This document shows positions 8,454 through 16,749 of a stretch of 64,000 nt of DNA, piece after piece. Source of the stretch: an uncultured Lachnospiraceae bacterium (lineage in GTDB: Bacteria; Bacillota; Clostridia; Lachnospirales; Lachnospiraceae); contig CAJTQO010000010.1 in the NCBI GenBank assembly GCA_910578405.1, positions 3,175-67,174 of the forward strand, written 5' to 3'. Position numbers and translations under genes: made by a program. The notes below the pieces were generated by a model. That model saw only the letters and a program-made list of their open reading frames with translations, searched no databases and was not told the DNA's origin. Position 1 is the first letter of the stretch. Each line of letters opens with the position of its first letter.

Positions 8454-8591
8454 TCAATGGCAACCGCCCCTACATTTGCTGCAGTCGCTGCAACAGCCGG
8501 CTGTTTTTCCATTTTTCTTATCCTTTATCATCCCTTTTACTACAATCGTTACCAGCCCACATACAAACGCCCCAACCACTAATGTCCCCAC
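8454..8591 (-). CDS. FeoB-associated Cys-rich membrane protein
   Basis: A 45-residue protein too short for normal ORF calling. It starts at a GTG at 8591, with GGAGG ten bases upstream, and overlaps the end of feoB by 13 bp in another frame. It has one hydrophobic segment (TLVVGAFVCGLVTIVVKG, about residues 3-20), a short Lys-rich linker and a Cys-rich tail (CCSDCSKCRGGC). This is the layout of the small FeoB-associated Cys-rich family found behind feoB in Firmicutes. The cysteines may bind iron or act with the transporter, but the role is not established. Its position implies co-translation with FeoB. Confidence 0.85.
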   Translation of the reverse strand: MGTLVVGAFVCGLVTIVVKGMIKDKKNGKTAGCCSDCSKCRGGCH

Positions 8592-10780
8592 TGCTTTGCC
8601 ACCTCCATATTCCGCATATTAATCTTTAAAACAGCTCTTTCCTTATATGGCCGCAATAACAGATACAAAAATCCCGCTGCCAGTAAAAACGCTGTAATTG
8701 TTCCAATGCCAAATGTCCCCTCCATTGCCAATGTGCCTATCTGATATACGCAAAGAGAAGCCCCATAAGCTAAACCAGTCTGGTAACAGATGGCAAACCA
8801 AAACCATCCTCGATTATTCATCTCCCGTTTCATAGCTCCCATTGCTGCAAAACAGGGAGCGCACAAAAGATTGAATACAAGAAAGGAATAAGCCGCAGCC
8901 GCTGTCATACTTTCTGCCAATGCCCCCCATATTTGCGCACCGTCTTCAGCCACTTCTGCGAAGCCAAAAAGAATGCCAAAAGCGCCTACTACATTTTCTT
9001 TGGCAATTAGTCCGGTAATAGCCGCCACTACGCATTTCCAATCTCCCCAGCCAAGCGGAGCAAACAACCAACTGATGGCATTCCCGGCCGCTGCCAGAAT
9101 ACTATGGTCAATCTCCATATCTTCCAGCATCCTGAACTCTCCGTCTACAAAACCAAAATAAGTCGTAAACCAGATCACAATAGTGGACAGCAGGATAATG
9201 GTGCCTGCTTTCTTTATAAATGACCATCCCCTCTCCCACATACTCATAAATACATTGGATGCCGTAGGCATATGGTAAGCAGGAAGCTCCATAACAAATG
9301 GAGCCGGCTCCCCCGCAAACATCCTTGTCTTCTTTAGCAATATGCCTGAGCAAACAACAGCCGCGATGCCGACAAAATATGCACTGGGAGCCACCCACCC
9401 GGCTCCATCGAACAGCGCTCCTGCCATCAACGCAATAATCGGCAGCTTGGCGCTGCAAGGAATAAATGTAGTGGTCATTATGGTCATCTTCCTGTCACGG
9501 TCATTTTCAATTGTGCGTGATGCCATCACCCCAGGTACGCCGCATCCAGAACCAATCAGCATCGGAATAAAGGATTTGCCTGATAAACCGAATTTGCGGA
9601 ACATCCTATCCATAATAAAAGCAATCCGCGCCATATAGCCACAGCTTTCCAAAAATGCCAGAAACAAAAACAAAACCATCATTTGCGGCACAAATCCTAA
9701 CACTGCGCCTATACCAGCTATCATACCATCCAAAAGCAATCCTGACAACCAATCTGCACAGCCAATTGCATCCAGCATTCCTCCAACCAGCGCTGGGATG
9801 CCTGGGATTTCCAATCCAAACAGGCTCCATCCATCACCAAAAACGCCGTCATTTACCCAATCCGTAGCCCAAGCGCCAACTGTATTCACGGAAACATAAT
9901 AAACAAGCCATATCACTGCGGCAAAGATAGGAAGCGCAAGAAAACGATTCGTTACAAAACGATCTATTTTATCCGACAAACTCATTTCCCCCTTCTTTCT
10001 CTTTCCTTTAGCCACGCACTCTCCTATTATGGAAGAAAGGTATTCATACCTCTCATGAGTGAGAATGCTTTCCACATCATCATCCATAGTTTCCTCCAAT
10101 TTTTTTATTTGCGTAGAAACATCAGGCGATTTCTGCATCCACGCAGTGATTTTATCATCTCCTTCCAACAATTTTATAGCAAAGAAACGTTTCTGACCTT
10201 CCAAAATTTCCGCCCCTAGCATGGATTCCACATCCCTGATTATCCTCTCCACCACAGGCGTAAACAGATGAAGCAACGCGGCAGAACTGTTTTGCTTTGC
10301 CGCTTCCACTGCTTTCTGCGCCGCCTTCTCTATGCCTTTTCCTTTTAAAGCTGAAATTTCTACCGCCTCACAACCAAACAGCTTGCCTAATTTCTCAACA
10401 TACACTTTATCGCCGCTTTTCTCCACTATATCCATCATATTTACCGCCATTACCACTGGTATGCCCAATTCCATAAGCTGAACACTCAAATACAGATTTC
10501 TTTCCAAATTCGTTCCATCTACAATATTCAGGATCACGTCCGGCTTTTCATTTATCAAATAATTCCTTGCCACCACTTCTTCCAATGTATAAGGCGACAG
10601 GGAATAAATCCCCGGAAGATCTGTGACAAACACATCCTTATATCCCTTCAGCCTCCCTTCTTTCTTTTCCACCGTAACCCCTGGCCAATTCCCCACAAAC
10701 TGGTTAGAACCAGTCAATGCATTAAATAATGTAGTCTTACCGCAGTTGGGATTCCCTGCTAATGCTATCTTTATTGACAT
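8579..10780 (-). CDS. feoB: ferrous iron transport protein B (FeoB)
   Basis: A 733-residue Fe(II) transporter of the inner membrane. The N-terminal GTPase domain shows G1 GNPNCGKTT (residues 8-16), G3 DLPG near residue 54 and a G4 NMMD. It is followed by the helical GDI-like region and then the membrane domain with about eight hydrophobic segments. The two conserved gate regions GSGCGVPGVMASRT and CSAKLPI carry cysteines thought to lie on the iron path. The length is normal for the family. The gene follows two feoA copies and overlaps the small Cys-rich gene, all under the Fur-box promoter at 11485-11575. Repression by iron-loaded Fur is therefore expected. Confidence 0.98.
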   Translation of the reverse strand: MSIKIALAGNPNCGKTTLFNALTGSNQFVGNWPGVTVEKKEGRLKGYKDVFVTDLPGIYSLSPYTLEEVVARNYLINEKPDVILNIVDGTNLERNLYLSVQLMELGIPVVMAVNMMDIVEKSGDKVYVEKLGKLFGCEAVEISALKGKGIEKAAQKAVEAAKQNSSAALLHLFTPVVERIIRDVESMLGAEILEGQKRFFAIKLLEGDDKITAWMQKSPDVSTQIKKLEETMDDDVESILTHERYEYLSSIIGECVAKGKRKKGEMSLSDKIDRFVTNRFLALPIFAAVIWLVYYVSVNTVGAWATDWVNDGVFGDGWSLFGLEIPGIPALVGGMLDAIGCADWLSGLLLDGMIAGIGAVLGFVPQMMVLFLFLAFLESCGYMARIAFIMDRMFRKFGLSGKSFIPMLIGSGCGVPGVMASRTIENDRDRKMTIMTTTFIPCSAKLPIIALMAGALFDGAGWVAPSAYFVGIAAVVCSGILLKKTRMFAGEPAPFVMELPAYHMPTASNVFMSMWERGWSFIKKAGTIILLSTIVIWFTTYFGFVDGEFRMLEDMEIDHSILAAAGNAISWLFAPLGWGDWKCVVAAITGLIAKENVVGAFGILFGFAEVAEDGAQIWGALAESMTAAAAYSFLVFNLLCAPCFAAMGAMKREMNNRGWFWFAICYQTGLAYGASLCVYQIGTLAMEGTFGIGTITAFLLAAGFLYLLLRPYKERAVLKINMRNMEVAKQWGH

Positions 10781-10877
10781 ACTTTACCTCTTTCCGCTTT
10801 TTCGCTTTATTTTTCTATCCCCGCGCCTTCCCAAGACAGAATCGTAATTTTAATTCTGGCTCCTGAGAAAACTTTCA

Positions 10878-11099
10878 CTATTCCACTATAATCATTTCCG
10901 CATCTGCTTTACGCAGCGAAAGCTCATATCCCCTTACCGTCACTTCTATCGGATCGCCAAATGGAGCCACTTTCCTGACAAACACTTCCACCCCTTTTGT
11001 AATCCCCATATCCATCATTCGCCTCCGCACCGGGCCATTCCCCAGCAGCTTTGCTACTCTCACCAGGTTTCCACAGTGAACTTCTTTTAATGTCCTCAT
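10878..11099 (-). CDS. feoA: FeoA family protein (copy next to feoB)
   Basis: A 73-residue SH3-like protein (GNLVRVAKLLGNGPVRRRMMDMGITKGVEVFV, then PFGDPIEVTVRGYELSLRK), the normal length and pattern for FeoA. It is a small cytoplasmic partner of FeoB thought to modulate its activity. It lies 97 bp before feoB and 127 bp after another feoA. The ATG at 11099 follows AAGGAGAA. It ends in TAG. Confidence 0.95.
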   Translation of the reverse strand: MRTLKEVHCGNLVRVAKLLGNGPVRRRMMDMGITKGVEVFVRKVAPFGDPIEVTVRGYELSLRKADAEMIIVE

Positions 11100-11226
11100 T
11101 TTCCTTCTCCTTATTAATTTTCAAATCACCCTTGACATTTTTAGCCAAACTTCATCCATTTCATCACAAAAATTTTTCCGTTTAGTTTCATTCCGCTCCA
11201 AACGCCATTGCCTGAACAGAAAATTT

Positions 11227-11439
11227 CTACCCCACTATAATCTTATTTGCTATTTCTTTTCCAATTGCGACCCTGGTGTCTTTAATGCCCACTATCATAC
11301 TCCCTTCTGTTTTTGTTATAACAGTCACACTCCCTCCAACTGCAAAACCAAGTTTCTCCAGAAATTTTCGCTTTTCTCCTTTCCCTCCTATTTTACGGAT
11401 TACACTACTCTCCCCTACGCTTGCCATTGCTAACGGCAT
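11227..11439 (-). CDS. feoA: FeoA family protein (first gene of the operon)
   Basis: A 70-residue FeoA-type SH3 domain (MPLAMASVGESSVIRKIGGKG, FLEKLGFAVGGSVTVI, GSMIVGIKDTRVAIGKEIANKI). It differs clearly from the second copy, so this is a divergent pair and not a recent duplication. Tandem feoA genes before feoB are common in clostridia, and the two proteins may have distinct effects on FeoB. The start is set at the ATG at 11439; the ribosome binding site is weak (GAAGATG) and an overlapping GTG at 11442 cannot be excluded. It is the promoter-proximal gene behind the Fur-like boxes. Confidence 0.9.
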   Translation of the reverse strand: MPLAMASVGESSVIRKIGGKGEKRKFLEKLGFAVGGSVTVITKTEGSMIVGIKDTRVAIGKEIANKIIVG

Positions 11440-11484
11440 CACTAATCATCTTCTTTCTTTTCATTTTTACATTCCCCACATGGA

Positions 11485-11497
11485 AATGAAATTCATT
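11485..11497. promoter_or_regulatory. Fur-box-like palindrome 1
   Basis: AATGAAATTCATT is a perfect 6-1-6 palindrome resembling half of a Fur box. It lies between the promoter and the first feoA, 14 bp from a second, longer palindrome. Confidence 0.6.
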
Positions 11498-11510
11498 CTT
11501 CATACTTATA

Positions 11511-11531
11511 TGAAATTGAAATTCATTTTCA
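11511..11531. promoter_or_regulatory. Fur-box-like palindrome 2
   Basis: TGAAATTGAA-A-TTCATTTTCA is a 10-1-10 inverted repeat with one mismatch, close to the Fur consensus of AT-rich Firmicutes. It begins 16 bp downstream of the -10 box, so a bound repressor would block initiation or early elongation. Fur is the likely binder; a DtxR-type regulator is an alternative. Confidence 0.7.
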
Positions 11532-11546
11532 TTTGATTATATAGTT

Positions 11547-11575
11547 AGTATATGCAAACCCATATTAGTTGTCAA
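11547..11575 (-). promoter_or_regulatory. promoter of the feoA-feoA-feoB operon
   Basis: On the minus strand a perfect TTGACA (11570-11575), 17-bp spacer and TATACT (11547-11552). It is the only strong promoter upstream of the iron genes. Confidence 0.85.
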
Positions 11576-11602
11576 GAACATTTTGTATTTTTTTCCATAA
11601 AA

Positions 11603-11628
11603 ATCCCCCGCAGCTTACTGCGGGGGAT
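11603..11628 (-). terminator. intrinsic terminator after the GH3 gene
   Basis: ATCCCCCGCAG (11603-11613) and CTGCGGGGGAT (11618-11628) form an 11-bp perfect GC-rich stem with a 4-base loop. On the minus strand it is followed by TTTTTATGG, 24 bp after the GH3 stop. Confidence 0.9.
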
Positions 11629-11651
11629 CATCCCTGAAATTTATTTACCGA

Positions 11652-13907
11652 TTACTCATATTTCAATCCAAAACCCAACTCATAATAATTGCCCGCCGCA
11701 TCACGGTAAGCATAAGCTTTCCCATTTTCGTCCTTAAGGGAATCAGGCATATATTGGTCTTTCGCATATCCCGGCACATCGTTCGGGCTGACGCACACAC
11801 CATCCTGATTTACCGCCAGCGCTTCATCGCCTTTCGGTAATGTAATCGGAAGTCTCCCTACTGGCGAAAAACGTCCAAACATAACATCCAGCGTTGCAGA
11901 AGGATAAGTGTCAAAACCTACCGTCAAGGCATCCACATACCGTTCCACATTCCCTACCTCCCATGCCAGCGGGATATTGATATTGGCAATTACCTTACCT
12001 GCGTTGGCATGGACAGCCTTTGCAATTTCCGGTATGCGGTTTGCGCCGGAAAGCATAGTTTCCCGGTGAGTTTCAGCCGCGGGCCTGCCGTCTTCCGTTA
12101 CATTGCAAACTTCCTTCTCCTCGCAAATATCCAATTCCAAATAACCCATAGTTGCATTGAAATACTCTCCGGAAGAAGGGCTTACCATCAAGATACAATA
12201 GTCTGCCTGGGAAGGTTCTTCTGTCAGTTCCAAACCCTGGAGCATCTGCCGCAACGCTTTCGTAGCCGCCGTTCCGGCCTCCGCCTTTTTATGGAACGCT
12301 TCCACATATACCTTCTTTCCTGCCAGTTTCCCTTCTGTCAGAGGCAGAACCCCCTCATTCTTTAAAAGCACAACGCTTTGTCTATGCACCTTTGCCGCTT
12401 TCTCCCAATCCGCCTTGTCTTCCACTACCCGGACAGCGTTTTGCGGATCTGCATAGGGCTGCTCAAACATCCCCTGTTGAAACAGTTCCGTCAATGTACG
12501 CGCCACTGCGCGGTTCAGGCTTTCGTCCGTAAGAACCACATCTCCTTTCCGTATCCCTTCCGGAAGTTCATGGGTGTCATAATAGCCATTGGATGCGCGC
12601 ATATAAGCTTCCATCCCGGCTTCATTGTCAAACAGGCCGCTGATAAGATCCACCCCTGAATTGGTCACTGCAAACCCAATCCGCTCCGGCACATCCAGCA
12701 TCTCCACACCCCAGCTCATATTATGGACAATGCCCGTATCGGAATTAATGTATCCCTTAAATCCCATCTGTCCCCTTAAAATATCATGGATAAATGTCCT
12801 GTTATATGCAAACCCATAAGGAGCCAGGCGTATTTCTTTCCCATTGCAATCTTCCTGGGGCGCGCTCTTCTCCGCTGCAGGCTTGGAATAATAAGGCATA
12901 ATCGAAGCTGCATGATACTTGACTGCAGGCTCAAAAGCCGGAAGATGATACTTTTGTAAGCTTCCCGGCGTGGCATACACATTCCACTGCCCGGCCGCAT
13001 AATGAGGATCAAATCCATTCTCCCTGGCCCCTCCCCCCGGAAAATGCTTTACCGTCACGGAAACCCCTTCCGGCGTCACCCCTTCTTTACTGCCCTGGAT
13101 GCCAGGAATCAAATGTTCAAAGATTTCGGCAATCAATGCCGGTTCTTCGCCAAAAGTGCCAAAAGAACGCTGCCAGCGTGGATCGGTTACGCAATCCGCC
13201 ATATACATATATCCTTTGCGCAACCCTGTTGCATTCCATTCCCGGCGAATGCAGTCGGCAAAGTCATCTATAATCCCCATATCGCCCGTACCCTTCACTG
13301 CCGCGGCAATCCCCAATGTGCCTGGCCAGGTCGCAAACACGCCGGAAGCGTCGTTCATGCCAAACACTACTTCACCGTTCTCATTCCGTGAATTGGACAT
13401 AACCTGCACCGGGATAAAATGTTCGCATTCCTCTGCCACCGCATGGAGCTGGTTTTGCCAGTCCGCCAAATCATCCGGCGCCGGATTCGCCCGCAGAATC
13501 AAATGGCGGTTAAACCATTCCTTAAGCAAGGTCGTTGTCCCGGGCAGATATTGTTCGCCAAATATTGTCTTGTTTCGTATCTCCCCATCATCCAATGTGC
13601 CGGATTCATCCAATACAACATTTTCATTTTGGGGACTCATAGGGCTTGCCGTAGGATATTTCCCCATACGCCAGTCTGAGGTAAAAAGCTGCGCTATTTT
13701 TTCTTTCACTGTCAGTGTCCTGGCATAAGCTGCCGCCCTTTCCTCTGGAGGAAGCCTCCAGTCATTGACCGGCGTTACCTCGCCGCTGCCGTCAATGTCT
13801 TTAAAATACAACCCGTCCTTCTCAATCACACGGCGGGATACCACTCCAATATCCGGGCCGCCTGGGTTATTGTACCGTTTTATATTGTCCGATGCCTTTT
13901 TAGCCAT
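11652..13907 (-). CDS. glycoside hydrolase family 3 (beta-glucosidase-like)
   Basis: A 751-residue cytoplasmic enzyme (no signal peptide) of GH3. Visible family marks are VTVKHFPGGG (substrate-binding Lys-His) and GYINSDTG with the expected nucleophile Asp390. The C-terminal alpha/beta domain is present (VYVEAFHKK to GRLPITLP). GH3 members hydrolyse beta-glucosides, beta-xylosides or beta-GlcNAc. The KHFPGGG/SDTG pattern fits the exo-beta-glucosidase-like subgroup, but the substrate is not fixed by sequence. The ATG at 13907 follows AAGGAGATAT. It lies downstream of a TM2 protein and a GPH-type symporter, which may import its substrate. Confidence 0.9.
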   Translation of the reverse strand: MAKKASDNIKRYNNPGGPDIGVVSRRVIEKDGLYFKDIDGSGEVTPVNDWRLPPEERAAAYARTLTVKEKIAQLFTSDWRMGKYPTASPMSPQNENVVLDESGTLDDGEIRNKTIFGEQYLPGTTTLLKEWFNRHLILRANPAPDDLADWQNQLHAVAEECEHFIPVQVMSNSRNENGEVVFGMNDASGVFATWPGTLGIAAAVKGTGDMGIIDDFADCIRREWNATGLRKGYMYMADCVTDPRWQRSFGTFGEEPALIAEIFEHLIPGIQGSKEGVTPEGVSVTVKHFPGGGARENGFDPHYAAGQWNVYATPGSLQKYHLPAFEPAVKYHAASIMPYYSKPAAEKSAPQEDCNGKEIRLAPYGFAYNRTFIHDILRGQMGFKGYINSDTGIVHNMSWGVEMLDVPERIGFAVTNSGVDLISGLFDNEAGMEAYMRASNGYYDTHELPEGIRKGDVVLTDESLNRAVARTLTELFQQGMFEQPYADPQNAVRVVEDKADWEKAAKVHRQSVVLLKNEGVLPLTEGKLAGKKVYVEAFHKKAEAGTAATKALRQMLQGLELTEEPSQADYCILMVSPSSGEYFNATMGYLELDICEEKEVCNVTEDGRPAAETHRETMLSGANRIPEIAKAVHANAGKVIANINIPLAWEVGNVERYVDALTVGFDTYPSATLDVMFGRFSPVGRLPITLPKGDEALAVNQDGVCVSPNDVPGYAKDQYMPDSLKDENGKAYAYRDAAGNYYELGFGLKYE

Positions 13908-14073
13908 AATCCATATATCTCCTTATTCCAGTCCCGCCGCCATCTTCCCCATACCTTTCTTCCGGCTATGGGTCTCTTGGCGGCTGTTTTATTCTGCTCC
14001 CACCGCCTTCTGTTTCACACCCTTCTCCCTGGAAAAATACCTATCCATATCCCATACCCGTTTTTACGATACA

Positions 14074-14505
14074 TTACTTCATTGTAATATATCCGTTTTC
14101 GTCCGGTTGTATAGGGAAAACTTCCATAAAGTCCGTCACAAGTAAAATCAGCGGGATTCCCGTCCAGAAAAGCAATGTCTCGCATAGCGCAAGGAAACGC
14201 CGCCCCTGATACCAGCGGTGTCCGCCAAACCAGCCAGTGAACAGCATAAGCAGCATATAGCTTTTCTTCCGGAAAGTATGGGGGACTTTCTTGCTGTCAT
14301 ACCAAACCATAAAACGCCAGATTGGCCCCCATACGCCATAAGTATTTTCCTTGATTCCCGCTGCCCGCTGTGCGGCCTGAAGCTCATAATCCAAATCCGT
14401 CAGCGTTTTCTCATCTCCTAATATCCCTTCCTTTGGCATAACCGGAGCAGCTCCACTGGTATGGTTTTTTGTTGCATTTTTTTTCCTGTTTTTTCCCTTC
14501 GCCAT
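14074..14505 (-). CDS. TM2-domain membrane protein
   Basis: A 143-residue protein of unknown function. The N-terminal half is polar and Lys-rich (KGKNRKKNATKN). The C-terminal half has the TM2 pattern: two hydrophobic segments joined by GWFGGHRWYQGRRFLALCETLLFWTG, then LVTDFMEV. TM2 domains occur in many bacterial and eukaryotic small membrane proteins and often contain a DRF-like turn, here replaced by a shorter loop. It sits alone between the terminator of the symporter gene and the GH3 gene. The gap to GH3 is 166 bp, so co-transcription with GH3 is possible. Confidence 0.8.
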   Translation of the reverse strand: MAKGKNRKKNATKNHTSGAAPVMPKEGILGDEKTLTDLDYELQAAQRAAGIKENTYGVWGPIWRFMVWYDSKKVPHTFRKKSYMLLMLFTGWFGGHRWYQGRRFLALCETLLFWTGIPLILLVTDFMEVFPIQPDENGYITMK

Positions 14506-14573
14506 TTGAATACCTCTGGAATTCCATATTTTTCAACAATTTTTCCCGATATATAAATATAAAATACATAAAC

Positions 14574-14598
14574 CCCGCAGGAACATTCCTCCTGCGGG
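14574..14598 (-). terminator. intrinsic terminator after the sugar symporter
   Basis: CCCGCAGGA (14574-14582) pairs perfectly with TCCTGCGGG (14590-14598). On the minus strand the stem is followed by GTTTATGTATTTTATATTT. It lies 20 bp after the symporter stop. Confidence 0.8.
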
Positions 14599-14617
14599 AT
14601 CCACAAATCATCTTTTC

Positions 14618-16228
14618 TTAGTGCGCCTTAGCCTTAATCCGTGCCACTTCTTCTTGGATTTCCGCCATCTTCTCCTTCGTCAATGGATAGAACTTCATGG
14701 CAACCACATTCAGTATCCAGCCAATCGCAGGTATTCCGAGGAAGCAAACCAACGTGCATACTAAAATCCCAATGGAAAAGGGATCCTGCTCTGTAGGCAG
14801 GGTACTGGTATAACCAATCAATGCATAAATCATTGCAACAATGGTAGAAGCCAAAGAGGAAATCAGCTTATCCACAAAAGAAAACAGCGTACCCATCAAA
14901 CCTGGCACATAACGGCCACTGCGGTAAACCTCATAGTCGGCGCAGTCTGCGGTCATAGGGATTACTATACTGCCGGAAAGCTGTGCAAATCCTTTCATAA
15001 GGATATACAGCAGGATAAACGCTACGCCAAACAAGCTCCAATTCGCCCCTGCGAACAAATTCGCGTAAGTCTCCGGTTTGGTAAGGGAGAACGTAGGCCA
15101 TGCAGCCCCGCCGCCATGTCCTATTATAATCAAAACGCCTAACAGGATTGCCGTGATAAGCGCGCCATAAGTCCCTACCATAAGGCACTTCTTTTGTCCC
15201 ATCTTACGTGCAATTTTACCAATGCCAAAAATCCCAATCAGGGCAACTGGTATGGATGTAATGGCTGATACGGAACCGTTCAATGCAAAATTCCCTAAAA
15301 TAATCCCATAAAGACCCATTGTCACTGCTGCATTGGAAGTACAGCTCATTGCCAGCTTATCGGAAGAAGCCGCTACCACCAGCATCTGGATGCCACGGTT
15401 ATGGGCAAGCACATCTGCATAATCACGGAAAGAAACCTTCTGCGCCTTGCCAGTGCCAAAGTATTTCACATTATCTTTACGCGCCAGGCCAACAATGGCG
15501 CACACTGCAAATATCGCAGCCATAACCCCTACGATTAGCTGTGCAAAACACCACATCTCAGGGTTATAAAAACCGGACAGTGTCTGCACGCCGTCCGCTT
15601 CCGTAATAACATTCGCCAAATTCGGATTCTGCGCCACAAGCTTCGCAAGCTTATCGCCAGCCGTCGCACTGGTTACAGTGAATTTCGGGAGCAATGTGCT
15701 GGACAGGAATACCGGCCAGAACAAACTCATCAGCAAAATGTTATAAACAGAGTCAAACATGGAAAAAATAGGCCGCTGCTCCGGGTCGTTCGTCAAACAG
15801 CTCTGTGCGGACTTCGTTACCACACACTGGCAGGTATAGCCAACTATGTAGACCATATAAATTAAAATAAAAGCAATAAAACGTCCCCCAGTAGGTATCA
15901 GGGGAATCAAACGGAACATACAAAATGTCATCCCAAACAGGATAACCTGGCCAATCACGATAAACGGCCTGTTCTTGCCGAACTTCGTGTTTGTGTTGTC
16001 AACGACCATGCCTACGAAGGGATCCGTAACGCCATCCCAAATCCTCATGATAGTAACGATGGAACCCGCCAGGACAGCGCCGACGCCAACGATACCAACC
16101 AAAAAATAAGAGATGGAGCCAACCAACATCATATAGGCATTGGTGGAGGTGTTGTTCAACGCATAAAATGCAATCTCCCACATTTTGGCGCGGTGAACAC
16201 CTTTTTCTTCCAAAGGTTTACTTGACAT
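14618..16228 (-). CDS. MFS/GPH-family sugar:cation symporter
   Basis: A 536-residue membrane protein with about twelve hydrophobic segments. The N-terminal region (GVGAVLAGSIVTIMRIWDGVTDPFVG, then MVVDNTNTKFGKNRPFI) carries the glycoside-pentoside-hexuronide motif with the conserved Asp residues used for cation and sugar binding in MelB-like proteins. It is slightly longer than MelB (about 470) through a mid-protein insertion around residue 190-215. The ATG at 16228 follows AAGGAGAAAAC. It probably imports a glycoside handled by the adjacent GH3 enzyme; the sugar is unknown. Confidence 0.9.
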   Translation of the reverse strand: MSSKPLEEKGVHRAKMWEIAFYALNNTSTNAYMMLVGSISYFLVGIVGVGAVLAGSIVTIMRIWDGVTDPFVGMVVDNTNTKFGKNRPFIVIGQVILFGMTFCMFRLIPLIPTGGRFIAFILIYMVYIVGYTCQCVVTKSAQSCLTNDPEQRPIFSMFDSVYNILLMSLFWPVFLSSTLLPKFTVTSATAGDKLAKLVAQNPNLANVITEADGVQTLSGFYNPEMWCFAQLIVGVMAAIFAVCAIVGLARKDNVKYFGTGKAQKVSFRDYADVLAHNRGIQMLVVAASSDKLAMSCTSNAAVTMGLYGIILGNFALNGSVSAITSIPVALIGIFGIGKIARKMGQKKCLMVGTYGALITAILLGVLIIIGHGGGAAWPTFSLTKPETYANLFAGANWSLFGVAFILLYILMKGFAQLSGSIVIPMTADCADYEVYRSGRYVPGLMGTLFSFVDKLISSLASTIVAMIYALIGYTSTLPTEQDPFSIGILVCTLVCFLGIPAIGWILNVVAMKFYPLTKEKMAEIQEEVARIKAKAH

Positions 16229-16542
16229 AATCTTGTTTTCTCCTTTCCTTCTTTCCTTTGATACGCAACAATATTGTCTGGTTATATTTTATCGTAAATA
16301 TGCACCTTTAGAATAGGGAAAATTTTGTGGTTTTTATGGATTTTTTTTGGTTTTTTATATATTAGTTATAATATTTAACATATTTTTTAATTTTTACCAT
16401 GCCGACAGTGAAATTTTTGTAAGTTTTCACCATTTCCAAAACTATATCATACAAGAGCCGCAAAAAAGCAGAACGTCTCCAAATCAGCATATAATATTCC
16501 TCCGTTTAGCTCCAAACGCATCCGTTCCATGCGTAACCGGCA
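16229..16542. other. AT-rich gap upstream of the symporter, no gene seen
   Basis: No open frame with a ribosome binding site is visible. The stretch is very AT-rich (especially 16320-16400) and must contain the symporter promoter, but several TATA-like boxes compete and none has a clear -35. Confidence 0.6.
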
Positions 16543-16571
16543 CAAAAAAAGCCTGCGCTTCTCATGCAGGC
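16543..16571 (-). terminator. terminator at the end of the glycan operon
   Basis: GCCTGC (16551-16556) and GCAGGC (16566-16571) form a short stem that on the minus strand is followed by TTTTTTTG. It lies 179 bp after the last glycan gene, just beyond the palindromic element. Confidence 0.7.
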
Positions 16572-16573
16572 CG

Positions 16574-16727
16574 CCCAGAGCGTGTTTAAACATTCGATCC
16601 TGACAATGCACGCCCCGCTTCGTGTGCTATTTGCGCCAAATTCAGGCGATACGCCCTTCCTTTGACCCAAATCTCCCACACATTGTGACATACATCTGCC
16701 AGGAAGCGATTTTCAAACACGCTTTGG
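16574..16727. repeat. 154-bp palindromic element with terminal inverted repeats
   Basis: The ends CCCAGAGCGTGTTTAAA (16574-16590) and, inverted, CCAAAGCGTGTTTGAA (16727-16712) match, and weaker similarity continues inward (TCCTGACAATG against TCCTGGCAGATG, ATTTGCGCCAAA against ATTTGGGTCAAA). The whole element is thus an imperfect palindrome that could fold into one long hairpin. It has no coding capacity. One arm is closely similar to 58041-58123. This is MITE-like or REP-like; no transposase is nearby. Confidence 0.75.
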
Positions 16728-16749
16728 ACCATATACATCTTTTATACGC

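Noticed and set aside
315..11099. Genome-wide reassignment of TAG to an amino acid
   Set aside because: The GH36, feoA and feoB genes all end in TAG at their normal family length, so TAG is a standard stop; only local readthrough or mutation remains.
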